The notes: generated by a model not told the origin, from the letters alone. A stretch of DNA of 64,000 nt from Agrococcus sp. Marseille-P2731 (GCF_900117395.1 NZ_FPEG01000003.1:496001-560000); one strand, 5' to 3'. Shown: positions 20,005 to 28,750, counted from the first letter of the stretch. Translations and numbers: made by a program.

Positions 20005-22442
20005 GGCCCAACGCTACGCCAGCCCCCGCACAACGCAAGCCGGGAGCGCAGCCTGCACGCAGGACGGCCCGGATCGCGAAGATCCAAGCCGTCCTTGCCG
20101 CTGCGGGCTTGCGTTGTGCGGGGGCTGGCGTAGCGTTGGGCCATGCGCATCGTCGTGATCGATGCTGCCGGGGCCGGCGGCGCGGTGAGCGTGTCGAGCA
20201 GGTCGTCGCCGGGCGTGACGGGGATCATCGGCGCCTCGATCTCTGCCCGGTCCAGCAGCTGCTGGGTGCGCTTGCGGCGCGCCGGGGCGATCACGGTGAC
20301 GACGCGGCCGTCGTTGCCTGCGCGGCCCGTGCGGCCTGCGCGGTGCAGGTAGGTCTTGTACTCGTCCGGCGGGTCGGCCTGCACGACGAGCGCGATGTCG
20401 TCGATGTGGATGCCACGGGCAGCGACATCGGTCGCGACCAGGACGTCGACCTTGCCGCGCTTGAGCTTCTCGAGCGAGCGGTTGCGCTTCGCCTGCGTGA
20501 GGTCGCCGTGGAGGCTGACCGCGGCGATGCCCGCATCGTCGAACTGCTCTGCGAGGCGCTCGGCGTATGCGCGGGTGCGGGTGAAGACCACGATGCGACC
20601 GGGGTTGCGCACGATCTGCTCGAGCACCGCATCCTTGTCGTAGCGGTCGGTGACGAGGATCTGGTGGTCGATCGTCGACGTGGACTGCTCCTCACCGGCG
20701 ACCTCGTGCACCGCCGGCTTGGGCAGGAACTCCTTGACGATGGTCTGCACCTCGGAGTCGAGGGTCGCCGAGAAGAGCAGCTTCTGGCTGCCGGGCTTGG
20801 TGCGACGCAGGATGCGCTGCACAGGCTCGAGGAACCCGAGCTCGCACATGTGGTCGGCCTCGTCGACCACCGCGACCTCGACCGCGCCGAGGTTCAGCTT
20901 GCGCTGCTCGACGAGGTCCTCGATGCGGCCCGGCGTGCCGATGACGATGTCGACGCCGCGGCGCAGGCCCTCGACCTGGCGATCCTGCTTGACGCCGCCG
21001 ACGATGACGGTCGTGAAGATCCCGACCTCGCGGCCGAGCGTCATGATCGTGTGGTTCAGCTGCTGCGCGAGCTCGCGCGTCGGAGCCAGCACGAGCGCAC
21101 GCGGCGCCCGGCCGATCTCGCGGCGCTCGGAGCGGCCGCGCAGGAGCATCTCGACGATCGGAGCGCCGAAGGCGATGCTCTTGCCGGAGCCCGTGCGACC
21201 GCGGCCGAGCACGTCGCGACCGCCGAGCACGTCGGGGATGGTGGCGGCCTGGATCGGGAAGGGCGACACGGCACCCATGCCGGTCAGAGCCCGCGCGATG
21301 CTCTCGCCGATGCCGAGGTCGGCGAAGGTCACGCCCTCGACGTCCTCAGCGCGGATCGAGGTCGCCTCGAGGCGCTCGAGCACCACGTCGTCCTTGGACT
21401 GGAAGGGGTTCGACTCCTTCGAGGGGTAGTACGTGCTGTCGCGTCGGGGCTGCTCGTCGAAGCGGTCGCGGCGAGGCGGGCGGCTGTCGGCGTCGCGGCG
21501 GGGGGCCCGGTCGTCGCGGCGGGGCGCGCGGTCGTCGAAGCGACGCTCGACCTGCTCGCGACGGTCGCTGAAGCGGTCGTCACGACGAGGAGCGCGGTCA
21601 TCGCGGCGGGGAGCGCGGTCGTCCCTGCGGGGGGCGCGGTCGTCGAAGCGACGCTCACCCTGCTCGCGGCGGTCGCCGGAGCGGTCGTCACGTCGGGGGG
21701 CGCGGTCGTCCCGACGCGGGGCGCGGTCGTCCCGACGGGGCGCGCGGTCGTCGAAGCGGCGCTCTCCGCGCTCCTCGCGGCGCGGGCCGCGGTCGTCGAA
21801 GCGACGCTCACCCTGCTCGCGGCGGTCGCCGAAGCGGTCGTCGCGACGGGGTGCACGGTCGTCACGGCGCGGGCCGCGGTCGTCGAAGCGACGCTCACCC
21901 TGCTCGCGGCGGTCGCCGAAGCGGTCGTCGCGACGGGGCGCACGGTCGTCACGGCGCGGGCCGCGGTCGTCGAAGCGACGCTCACCCTGCTCGCGGCGAG
22001 CGCCGAAGCGGTCGTCCCGACGGGGCGCGTCATCGCGGCGAGGCGCGCGGTCGTCGAAGCGGCGCGCACCGCGGTCGTGCGCTGCCGAGGAGCTGCCGCG
22101 GCCGTTGTGCTCGTCCCGGGCGCGGTCGAAGCCGCGCGGGCGCTCGCCGCGGTGCAGGCGATCGTCGCCCTGGTGGTCGCGACCGCCCTGGCCGCCACCG
22201 CGGGTGCGGAACGACGGCCCGCGGCCGGCGTCGCGGTTGCGCTCCTCCGGCGGGGTCCAGTTGGGTCGGCCGGAGCTCGTGCGGCCGCCGCCCTGGGCGC
22301 GGTCGCGGTCGTCGCGGTTCCAGCGGCCCTTCGAGGGCTGCTCGCCGCGGAACCCGCGGTGGCCCTCGCTGCGCGAGCCGGGGCGGCTGTTGCGGTCGTT
22401 GGATCGGGGGGCGCCCTGGGGGCGCGAGTCGTTACGGGGCAT
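19989..22442 (-). CDS. DEAD/DEAH-box RNA helicase with long N-terminal Arg/Asp repeat region
   Basis: The 817-residue protein has an unusual N-terminus: about 320 residues of Gly/Arg/Asp-rich sequence with tandem [26 protein letters not shown] repeats. The helicase core follows, with Q-motif region FPIQAATIP, motif I GRTGSGKS (near 417; Gly-Arg replaces the usual Ala-x), VVDEADHM (near 525), LLFSATLD and [10 protein letters not shown]. It is likely an RNA-remodelling or cold-shock helicase. The last 56 residues are encoded by the inverted duplication and look foreign to the family. MPRND (22442) was chosen as start; 22493 is an in-frame alternative. Confidence 0.85.
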   Translation of the reverse strand: MPRNDSRPQGAPRSNDRNSRPGSRSEGHRGFRGEQPSKGRWNRDDRDRAQGGGRTSSGRPNWTPPEERNRDAGRGPSFRTRGGGQGGRDHQGDDRLHRGERPRGFDRARDEHNGRGSSSAAHDRGARRFDDRAPRRDDAPRRDDRFGARREQGERRFDDRGPRRDDRAPRRDDRFGDRREQGERRFDDRGPRRDDRAPRRDDRFGDRREQGERRFDDRGPRREERGERRFDDRAPRRDDRAPRRDDRAPRRDDRSGDRREQGERRFDDRAPRRDDRAPRRDDRAPRRDDRFSDRREQVERRFDDRAPRRDDRAPRRDADSRPPRRDRFDEQPRRDSTYYPSKESNPFQSKDDVVLERLEATSIRAEDVEGVTFADLGIGESIARALTGMGAVSPFPIQAATIPDVLGGRDVLGRGRTGSGKSIAFGAPIVEMLLRGRSERREIGRAPRALVLAPTRELAQQLNHTIMTLGREVGIFTTVIVGGVKQDRQVEGLRRGVDIVIGTPGRIEDLVEQRKLNLGAVEVAVVDEADHMCELGFLEPVQRILRRTKPGSQKLLFSATLDSEVQTIVKEFLPKPAVHEVAGEEQSTSTIDHQILVTDRYDKDAVLEQIVRNPGRIVVFTRTRAYAERLAEQFDDAGIAAVSLHGDLTQAKRNRSLEKLKRGKVDVLVATDVAARGIHIDDIALVVQADPPDEYKTYLHRAGRTGRAGNDGRVVTVIAPARRKRTQQLLDRAEIEAPMIPVTPGDDLLDTLTAPPAPAASITTMRMAQRYASPRTTQARSGKDGLDLRDPGRPACRLRSRLALCGGWRSVGPCASS
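20011..20016 (-). promoter_or_regulatory. -10 hexamer TAGCGT, leaderless promoter of the oxidoreductase gene
   Basis: TAGCGT is followed by TGGGCC and the ATG at 20004 on the minus strand. Confidence 0.5.
20131..20136 (+). promoter_or_regulatory. Duplicated TAGCGT promoter facing into the helicase gene (antisense)
   Basis: This is the inverted copy of the oxidoreductase promoter. It is followed by TGGGCC and an ATG at 20143, and points antisense through the helicase coding region. If active it would make an antisense or leaderless spurious transcript. Confidence 0.4.
21480..22070 (-). repeat. Coding tandem repeats for Arg/Asp-rich disordered region
   Basis: Repeats of up to about 99 bp (33 residues) encode [33 protein letters not shown] units with shorter RRDDRAP subrepeats. 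Near-identical DNA copies suggest slippage or recombination and a variable copy number. Confidence 0.8.
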
Positions 22443-22603
22443 TGCTCGCATCTCTGTGCGCGCGAGGATCTCCTCGCGCTGGTCGTGCCGCATTCATCGC
22501 GGGGATCTGGTCAACCGCGAGTGCGCTCGCGGGAACTCCGGCCGCGGTGACACTCCATTGCGACGCACATGCGTCTGTCCCGAGCCGACCCATCCATCGT
22601 AGA

Positions 22604-22609
22604 GCACTG
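22604..22609 (-). promoter_or_regulatory. Possible -10 hexamer TACGAT of the helicase gene
   Basis: TACGAT on the minus strand would give a 5' leader of about 150 nt before MPRND. Long leaders are common for cold-shock helicases, but I see no convincing -35 hexamer. Confidence 0.25.
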
Positions 22610-22640
22610 CCGCGACGCGCGACAGGGGCAATCGGTGCGC

Positions 22641-23597
22641 TCAGCCCGGCTGGTCCGTGGCTCGCTGCCCGTCGCGCATGATCGACGCCGTCCACTGCCG
22701 CCCGTCGAACCAGCGCGCATCGGCGCGCCGGAAGGGATCCGGGTACCAGCTCGGCGGCGCCTGCCCGGTGCCCGGCGCGAGCCCGATCGGCTGCGGAGCG
22801 CCGTCGTGCTGCGACGCGGCCGCCTGCTGCTCGACGTGCTGCTGCGCCTGCCACGCGTCGTGGACGCGCCGCTGCGCGTCGGCGGCCTCCTGCTCGAGCC
22901 GCTGGAACTCCGCAGGAGTCGGGATGGGCGGCGCCTGCTTGTCATCGGCGGGATGCTCGCGGCCGTAGACGTCGCGCTCGACGCGCTGCGGACGCTGCCC
23001 GAACGATGGAGCCTGCTGCGCGCGGGGGCGAGGGCCGAGATGTGTCGGCGCCTGCGGCGAGGACGACCGCACCGGATCCACGCGCGCGCCCTGCTCACGA
23101 CCGAAGACGGAGGACTGCGTGGGCACCGAGCCCGTGGACCCCGGCATCGGGCCGACGGCCGGGGTCGGCGCGGTCGCCGGCGCAGCCGCCTGCTGCGCGG
23201 GCGCCGAGCCGGAGAACGTGACCGAGGGTGCGGAGGCCCCGCTCGGCGGCTGCAGCGTGCGCGCGTCGCGCGCCGCGTAGTAGTGCATGGAGGAGTCGGA
23301 GGGCCACTGGCCGTCGATCCGCAGGAGCGAGCGGCCTCCGGGCGAGAGCGGCGGCACGAAGGTGAGGCGCGTGCCGGTGCCCGCGGGCGACCGCACCGTG
23401 ATCGTCGCGCCCTCGATCTCGCCGGAGGCGCGGGTGACGTAGACCGTGACGGGCAGGTCGCCCGCTGGCACGTGCAGGGTGATGTCGCCCCAGTCGAGCG
23501 GAGCGCGGAGCCCCCCGACGTCCAGGGTGGGTGGCTGGCGGTAGGCGTCGAGCCTGCCGTCCTCCGGCGCCGAGTGGACGATCAGGAAGCTCGGCAT
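22641..23597 (-). CDS. DUF2510 domain-containing protein
   Basis: This is a 318-residue protein of unknown function. Residues 1-120 are a beta-rich region (PSFLIVHSAPEDGRLDAYRQPP...). A Pro/Ala/Gln-rich linker follows, with a short charged helical stretch (FQRLEQEAADAQRRVHDAWQAQQHVEQQ). The C-terminal DUF2510 motif is WYPDPFRRADARWFDGRQWT. DUF2510 is common at the ends of actinobacterial membrane or envelope proteins, but no membrane segment is seen here. The ATG at 23597 has AGGGG 4 nt upstream, better than the in-frame 23621 start. Confidence 0.75.
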   Translation of the reverse strand: MPSFLIVHSAPEDGRLDAYRQPPTLDVGGLRAPLDWGDITLHVPAGDLPVTVYVTRASGEIEGATITVRSPAGTGTRLTFVPPLSPGGRSLLRIDGQWPSDSSMHYYAARDARTLQPPSGASAPSVTFSGSAPAQQAAAPATAPTPAVGPMPGSTGSVPTQSSVFGREQGARVDPVRSSSPQAPTHLGPRPRAQQAPSFGQRPQRVERDVYGREHPADDKQAPPIPTPAEFQRLEQEAADAQRRVHDAWQAQQHVEQQAAASQHDGAPQPIGLAPGTGQAPPSWYPDPFRRADARWFDGRQWTASIMRDGQRATDQPG

Positions 23598-23737
23598 CCA
23601 GCCCCTCCGATCGGTCCACACCTCGGCGCGGGGTCACGCTCCCGCACCCGGGCCCCGTGCCGGGCGCCCTCGAACGGGCCCATTCAACCAACAGCACCCC
23701 GCGCATCCGCTGAGAGCCACGCATGCGGCGTCGGTGC

Positions 23738-26700
23738 TCACCCCTCGCCGGCAGCCACCAGCTCGCCGCGCCGCTGGGCGCGCGTGCCCGTTCCGCGGCG
23801 AACTCGGCGCCGCTCGATGGCGCCCTCGACGAGCAGGTAGAGCACCGGCAGGACGATGAGCGTGAGCAGGGTCGACGAGATGAGCCCGCCGATGACGACG
23901 ATCGCGAGCGGCTGCGAGATGAAGCCGCCCTGACCGGTGAGGCCAGCCGCCATCGGGATGAGCGCGAAGATCGTCGCCGCCGCGGTCATGAGGATCGGTC
24001 GCAGGCGCCGCTCGGCGCCCTCCACGAGCGCGTCGCGCACCGAGAGCCCGCGATCCCGGTACTGGTTGACGAGGTCGATGAGCACGATCGCGTTCGTGAC
24101 GACGATGCCGACGAGCATCAGCACGCCCACCATCGACGCGACCCCGAGCGGCACCCCGGTGATGAGCTGCATCGCGATGGCACCGGTGGCCGCGAACGGC
24201 ACCGACACCAGCAGCAGGAACGGCTGCAGCAGGCTCTTGAAGGTCGCGACCATGACCACGTAGACGAGCAGGATCGCGATCAGCGCCGCGATCCCGAGCT
24301 GCGTGAACGCATCCGTGATCTGCGTCGCGACGCCGCCGATCGACGCTGTCGCGCCGTCGTCGAGGTCGAGCGCGTCGAGCTCGACCTGCAGCGCCGCGGA
24401 GACCCCGCCGACGTCCGCCGCGTCCGGCGTCACCGTGACGGTCGCCGTGCGGTTGCCGTCGCTCGTCTCGATGGCGACGGGGCCGGTGATCTCGGTGACC
24501 TCTGCGACGTCGGCGAGCGGCAGCGGGCCGTTCGGCGTCGGCAGCTCGAGGTCGCGCAGCTCGTCGAGCGTCGCGGCCGGAGCGATCGCGTCGAGGTAGA
24601 TGCTCACCACGGCGCCCTCGAGCTGGATGTCGCCGATCGGCGTCGGCTGCATCGCCTGCGCGACGAGGCCGGAGACCGCTGCCTCGCTGAGGCCCAGGCT
24701 CGCGGCGTACTCGCGGTCGACCGCGACCTGCACGAGCGGCTGCGCGCCCTCGAGCGAGTCGGTCACCTGGGCGACGCCGTCGATGTCGGCCATCGACTCG
24801 GCGACGGATGCGGTGGCGGCCTCGACGACCTCGGGCGTCGGCCCCTGCACCTCGATCGTGATGTCGCTGCCGCCCAGGCCCGCGGACTGACCGACGGTCA
24901 CCTCGCCCGATGCCGCGTCACCCAGCTCGATGATGTCTGCGCGCAGCGCCTCCATGTCAGTGCCGTCGGCGGCGATCACGCCGTAGGAGATCGAGCCGCC
25001 GCTGCCGCCGCCCGTGAAGGCCGCGAAGCGCCCGCCGCCCGCCACGGTCGCCGAGACCGTCTCGACGCCGTCGACCTCCTCCAGCTGTGCCGAGAGCTGC
25101 TCCGCCGCATCCAGCTGCGTGTCGAGCGAGGCGCCCGGCTCGAGCGACTGCGACAGCTGCACGGTCGTCTGCCCGTCGTCCCCCAGGAAGTTGATGGCCA
25201 TGAGCGGCACGGCCGCGATGCTCGCGCCCAGGATCGCCACCGCGCCGACGAGCACGAGCCAGGGCTTGCGGAGGGTCGCCAGCAGCACCGGTCGGTAGCC
25301 GCGCCGCAGGCGATCGGGCCGCTCGTCGAGGGCGCCGGGCTCGGCCGCCGGCGCGGCGTGCGCGGCGCGCGTCGCGGCCGCGCCCGCGGGCTGCGGGCCG
25401 GATGCGCGGCGTCGCCCGAACAGGCCGCGTCGGGTGACCGGCGCAGCAGCGTCGCGCTCCGCCTCGGCGGCCGCAGCCTGGGCCTCGGCGGCGCGCGCCT
25501 CCGCCTCGACCGCCGCCTTCGGCCGCCGCAGCAGCCAGTAGGCGAGCACCGGCACGATCGTCAGCGCGATGGCGAGCGACGACAGCAGCGCGATCGTGAC
25601 GGTGAAGGCGAAGGGCCGGAACAGCTCGCCGGTGATGTCGCTGACGAACGCGAGCGGCAGGAACACGATCACGCTCGTGATGGTCGAGGCGGTGATGGCG
25701 CCCGCGACCTCGCGCACCGCATCCAGAATCGCCTTCGACTTCGAGGGCTGGAAGCCCAGGTGCCGCTTGATGTTCTCGATCACGACGATCGAGTCGTCGA
25801 CCACGCGGCCGATCGAGATGGTGAGGGCGCCGAGCGTGAGCACGTTGAGCGAGAAGCCCGCTCCCCACATGCCGATGAAGGTCATCAGCACCGACATGGG
25901 GATGGAGATCGCCGTCACGATCGTGGGCCGCACCGACCAGAGGAAGATGAGGATGACGATCACGGCGAAGGCGAGGCCGAGGACGCCCTCGACCGCGAGC
26001 GCCTCGATCGAGTGCTCGATGTACGGGGCCTGGTCGAGGATCGTCGTGATCGAGACGTCGTCGCCGAGCTCGGCCTGCACGGCGGGCAGCAGCTCCTGCA
26101 CCGCGTGCGAGACGTCGACGGTGTTGGACGCCTGCGTCTTCGTGATCGAGAGGATCACGGCCGGCTCGCCGTCGACGAGCGCGATCGACGAGACCGGATC
26201 CTCGGCGAGCTCGACGTCGGCCATGTCGCTGATCGTGGCGCTCTGCCCAGCCGTGCCGCCCGAGAGCGGCAGCGCCGCGATGTCGTCGACCGATCCCAGC
26301 CGCTCGCCGATCTGCACGCTGAGCGTCTGCCCGTCGTCGTCGACCGTGCCGCCAGGCAGCAGCTGGCCGTGCTCGTCGATCGCGTCGGAGATGCTCTGGC
26401 GCGAGAGGCCCTGCGCGGCGAGCGCCTCGTCGTCGGGGCTGATCGTGACGCGCTGACCGGGTGCGCCCTGCAGCTGCACGGCGCGCACGCCGTCGGTGCG
26501 CTCGAGCTGCGGCACCGCGATCGTCTCGATGCGGTCGACCAGCTCGGCGGTCGAGTCGGCGTCGCTGCCGGAGATGGCGATCTGCAGCACCGGGAAGTCG
26601 GCGATCGAGCCCGTCAGCACGGTCGACTCGGCGCCGGAGGGCAGCTGCCCCGCGATGCGGTTGACCGCCTGCTGCACGCGCTGCTCGGTGGTCGGGATGT

Positions 26701-27001
26701 TGCTGCCGTAGGCGAACTCGGCGATGACGAAGCTCGAGCCAGACGACGAGGTGCCGCTCGTGCCCTCCAGGCCCGGCACCGACTGCACCGCCGCCTCGAT
26801 GGGCGAGGTGATGTCCTCGCTGATGATCTCGGGGCTCGCTCCCGGCAGCGTCGTGGTGACGACGACCGCGGGCAGCTCGAGCTCGGGCGTGAGCTCGGTC
26901 TTCAGGCTCGTGAGCGCGACGCCGCCGAAGATGGCGATGCAGATCGTGACGAGGGCGACGAGCGCCTTGTTCTTCATGCTGGCGAGCGAGAGCAGATGCA
27001 C
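23738..27001 (-). CDS. Efflux RND transporter permease subunit (AcrB/SwrC-like)
   Basis: The 1087-residue RND permease has the expected duplicated layout: TM1 (VALVTICIAIFGGVAL), a large extracellular porter loop, TMs 2-6 with GRVVDDSIVVIENI (the proton-relay Asp pair), then a second half. An Ala-rich cytoplasmic linker (about residues 490-570, PKAAVEAEARAAEAQAAAAEAE) joins the halves. It probably exports lipophilic compounds using the proton gradient. No membrane-fusion or outer-membrane partner is present, as in Gram-positive SwrC/YerP. GGGAGGAT precedes the start. Confidence 0.9.
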   Translation of the reverse strand: MHLLSLASMKNKALVALVTICIAIFGGVALTSLKTELTPELELPAVVVTTTLPGASPEIISEDITSPIEAAVQSVPGLEGTSGTSSSGSSFVIAEFAYGSNIPTTEQRVQQAVNRIAGQLPSGAESTVLTGSIADFPVLQIAISGSDADSTAELVDRIETIAVPQLERTDGVRAVQLQGAPGQRVTISPDDEALAAQGLSRQSISDAIDEHGQLLPGGTVDDDGQTLSVQIGERLGSVDDIAALPLSGGTAGQSATISDMADVELAEDPVSSIALVDGEPAVILSITKTQASNTVDVSHAVQELLPAVQAELGDDVSITTILDQAPYIEHSIEALAVEGVLGLAFAVIVILIFLWSVRPTIVTAISIPMSVLMTFIGMWGAGFSLNVLTLGALTISIGRVVDDSIVVIENIKRHLGFQPSKSKAILDAVREVAGAITASTITSVIVFLPLAFVSDITGELFRPFAFTVTIALLSSLAIALTIVPVLAYWLLRRPKAAVEAEARAAEAQAAAAEAERDAAAPVTRRGLFGRRRASGPQPAGAAATRAAHAAPAAEPGALDERPDRLRRGYRPVLLATLRKPWLVLVGAVAILGASIAAVPLMAINFLGDDGQTTVQLSQSLEPGASLDTQLDAAEQLSAQLEEVDGVETVSATVAGGGRFAAFTGGGSGGSISYGVIAADGTDMEALRADIIELGDAASGEVTVGQSAGLGGSDITIEVQGPTPEVVEAATASVAESMADIDGVAQVTDSLEGAQPLVQVAVDREYAASLGLSEAAVSGLVAQAMQPTPIGDIQLEGAVVSIYLDAIAPAATLDELRDLELPTPNGPLPLADVAEVTEITGPVAIETSDGNRTATVTVTPDAADVGGVSAALQVELDALDLDDGATASIGGVATQITDAFTQLGIAALIAILLVYVVMVATFKSLLQPFLLLVSVPFAATGAIAMQLITGVPLGVASMVGVLMLVGIVVTNAIVLIDLVNQYRDRGLSVRDALVEGAERRLRPILMTAAATIFALIPMAAGLTGQGGFISQPLAIVVIGGLISSTLLTLIVLPVLYLLVEGAIERRRVRRGTGTRAQRRGELVAAGEG

Positions 27002-27020
27002 CTGCCGATCCTCCCATCAA

Positions 27021-27066
27021 CGGTCGAGGGGCGGATCCGGCGACCACCGCATCCGCCCCTCAACCG
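27021..27066. terminator. Hairpin terminator downstream of the MerR-family gene
   Basis: GAGGGGCGGAT (27026-27036) pairs with ATCCGCCCCTC (27051-27061), and the flanks CGGT/ACCG extend the stem with one mismatch. It lies between the MerR stop and the RND start. Confidence 0.7.
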
Positions 27067-27078
27067 ACTATGAATCGG

Positions 27079-27819
27079 CTAGCCCCTGCGCGTCGCGGCG
27101 AAGGCGTGCATCGCGTCGCGCACGTACGCCGCGCCCTCGGTGCCGCCGTAGCTCGCCGCGAACCGCTCGTCGGCGACGTACATGTCGCCGAGGCCCGCGA
27201 AGGCGTCGAGCTCTGGCTCGCGCTGCCAGCCCGCGCCCACCCAGCGGTAGTGCCGCTCGGCGAGCGCCTGCACCGCGTCGGAGTCGGCGGCCTCGCCCGC
27301 GTCGCGCGCTGCGGCGTAGCCGGCGACGAGCGCGAGGTGCTCCTGCTGGAACGCCTGCCGCTCGGCGTCGGACTGCCGGCCCCACCACTCGTCGCTGCGC
27401 TTCCAGGCATCGACGCCCCATCGCTCGCTCACCTCCTGCTCGTACTGGCTGTGATCGAAGCCGTCGAGCGCTGCTTCTGCCTCCATTGCCGTTCCTCTCT
27501 CTCGTGCCCGCAGCGTCTGCTGAACGGCGCGGATCTGTCGTCGGATGCGTGTCGCCTCGCGCTCGAGGTCGACGAGGTGGGCCGCGAGCGCCTCCTCGTC
27601 GGATGCGCGCTCGAGGCTCTCGGCGATCGCGGGGATGCCCACGCCGAGCCCGCGCAGCAGCAGGATGCGCTGCAGCCGGGTGAGCGATGCCTCGTCGTAC
27701 CAGCGCATCCCACCCGCGTCGGTGCGGGCGGGGTGCAGGATGCCCACGGCGTCGTAGTGCCGCAGCGTGCGGCTCGAGATGCCCGCGAGCTTCGAGATGC
27801 GCTGGATCGACCACTCCAT
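27079..27819 (-). CDS. MerR family regulator with TipAS effector domain
   Basis: The 246-residue regulator has an N-terminal MerR winged-helix domain (about 1-70, WSIQRISKLAGISSRTLRHYDAVGILHPARTDAGGMRWY). A coiled-coil dimerisation helix (about 75-115) is followed by a TipAS-like all-helical domain (about 120-246, with ERWG and W-rich helices). TipAL-type proteins activate multidrug genes after binding thiopeptide or other hydrophobic antibiotics. Its promoter has the 19-bp spacer and dyad typical of MerR targets, so it should autoregulate. The adjacent RND gene, same strand, is a plausible target but has no separate matching operator that I can see. Confidence 0.88.
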   Translation of the reverse strand: MEWSIQRISKLAGISSRTLRHYDAVGILHPARTDAGGMRWYDEASLTRLQRILLLRGLGVGIPAIAESLERASDEEALAAHLVDLEREATRIRRQIRAVQQTLRARERGTAMEAEAALDGFDHSQYEQEVSERWGVDAWKRSDEWWGRQSDAERQAFQQEHLALVAGYAAARDAGEAADSDAVQALAERHYRWVGAGWQREPELDAFAGLGDMYVADERFAASYGGTEGAAYVRDAMHAFAATRRG

Positions 27820-27826
27820 GGCGACG

Positions 27827-27857
27827 ACGCTATGTGTTGACGCTGCGTCAACGTCAA
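27827..27857 (-). promoter_or_regulatory. MerR-type promoter with 19-bp spacer and central dyad operator
   Basis: On the minus strand the -35 is TTGACG (27852-27857) and the -10 is TAGCGT (27827-27832). The 19-bp spacer contains the perfect dyad TTGACGCAGCGTCAA (27837-27851). The overlong spacer is the hallmark of promoters that MerR proteins activate by DNA distortion. The ATG follows 7 nt after the -10. Confidence 0.75.
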
Positions 27858-27900
27858 GCGTGAGCGATCGGATGCGCGCAGGGCGCTTTGAAGACCGGCA

Positions 27901-27906
27901 TACGCT
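27901..27906 (+). promoter_or_regulatory. -10 hexamer TACGCT, leaderless promoter of the fluC pair
   Basis: TACGCT is followed by GGTGCG and the ATG at 27913. The short intergenic region leaves no room for a fluoride (crcB) riboswitch. Confidence 0.5.
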
Positions 27907-27912
27907 GGTGCG

Positions 27913-28323
27913 ATGCAGCTGCGATCGGTGCTCGCCGTCTTCGTCGGCGGGGCGCTCGGCACGGCGGCCCGGGCGTTGCTGCAGGACGCCGTGCCGGAGT
28001 GGTGGCTGCTCTTCGCCGTGAACGCGCTCGGCTCCGCGCTGCTCGGCATCGCGGTCGCGACGCTGACCGGCTCGCCCGCGTGGGTGCGGCACGGGGTCGG
28101 GGCAGGCTTCCTGGGCGGCTTCACGACCTTCAGCGCGGTCGCGGTCGCGAGCGTCAGCGCCACGGCGAGCTCGGGCGGCTGGGCGACCGTCGTCCCGGCG
28201 CTGCCCGGCATCGCGCTCGCGGTCGGCATGCTCGCCGTGAGCCTGCTGGGCGCGTGGGCGGGGCTCGCGATCGGGCGCCGCCTGAGGCACCGGATCCGTC
28301 CGAGGAGAGGCGGGGTCGCGTGA
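27913..28323 (+). CDS. crcB: Fluoride channel FluC/CrcB, subunit 1
   Basis: The 136-residue, four-helix membrane protein has the CrcB signatures GGALGTAARALL, NALGSALLGI and GFLGGFTTFSAVAVAS (the TM3 break with the polar track). FluC exports fluoride passively and works as a dual-topology dimer. Here two genes lie in tandem, so a heterodimer of oppositely inserted subunits is expected. The second gene overlaps this one by 4 nt (GTGA). Confidence 0.92.
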   Translation: MQLRSVLAVFVGGALGTAARALLQDAVPEWWLLFAVNALGSALLGIAVATLTGSPAWVRHGVGAGFLGGFTTFSAVAVASVSATASSGGWATVVPALPGIALAVGMLAVSLLGAWAGLAIGRRLRHRIRPRRGGVA

Positions 28324-28694
28324 CACCGCTCGAGCTGCTCGGCATCGCCGCGGCCGGCGGCGCCGGGGCCGTGCTGCGCTTCGCCGCCGGTGCGCTCGAT
28401 CGCGACCGCCCGGCGCGCGCGACCATGGCGGTCAACCTCGTCGCGAGCCTCCTCGCCGGCTTCTGCACGACGCTGCTGCCGCTCGACGAGGCGTGGCGCG
28501 TCGTGCTGCTCACCGGGTTCTGCGCAGGCTTCTCGACGTACTCGGCCTTCGCCGTGCAGGCCGTGGAGCAGCTCGAGCGGCGTCGCTCCGGGCGAGCCGC
28601 CGCGACCGTCGCGCTCACGCTCGTCGGCGGCGGTGCGGCCGCCGCGCTCGGCATGCTGCTCGGAGCGCTCGTCGCCCCAGCGATCGCGATCTGA
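28320..28694 (+). CDS. crcB: Fluoride channel FluC/CrcB, subunit 2
   Basis: The 124-residue FluC subunit has GGAGAVLRFAAG, NLVASLLAGF and TGFCAGFSTYSAFAVQ; the central motif has Ser-Thr-Tyr-Ser rather than TTFS. Four hydrophobic helices are predicted. GTG was chosen as start because it forms the GTGA overlap with subunit 1, and GAGGAGAGG lies upstream. Different loop charges in the two paralogues fit opposite membrane orientations, as known for paired FluC proteins. Confidence 0.9.
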   Translation: MTPLELLGIAAAGGAGAVLRFAAGALDRDRPARATMAVNLVASLLAGFCTTLLPLDEAWRVVLLTGFCAGFSTYSAFAVQAVEQLERRRSGRAAATVALTLVGGGAAAALGMLLGALVAPAIAI

Positions 28695-28744
28695 CCGCAG
28701 TGCACATGCCGTGCTCCGGCACAGGCGATCGACAGCCGCGGTGA

Positions 28745-28750
28745 TACGAT
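28745..28750 (+). promoter_or_regulatory. Possible -10 hexamer TACGAT upstream of the DUF3073 gene
   Basis: TACGAT lies about 80 nt before the ATG at 28831, in a 136-bp intergenic stretch that is otherwise without recognisable features. Confidence 0.3.

Larger units (their letters stand above)
19986..20161. repeat. Inverted duplication: 56-bp arms around a 64-bp hairpin core
   Basis: Positions 19986-20041 and 20106-20161 are perfect inverted copies. Each arm carries the TAGCGT promoter, the ATG and the first six codons (MRIVVI) of the oxidoreductase gene, and ends in GCACAACGCAAGCC at the core side. The core contains a nested hairpin, AGGACGGC (20061-20068) with GCCGTCCT (20088-20095) and GGATC with GATCC. 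One arm and the core are translated as the last 56 residues of the helicase. The inner part (20028-20119) is copy 2 of the palindrome family seen at 9-99. Confidence 0.93.
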
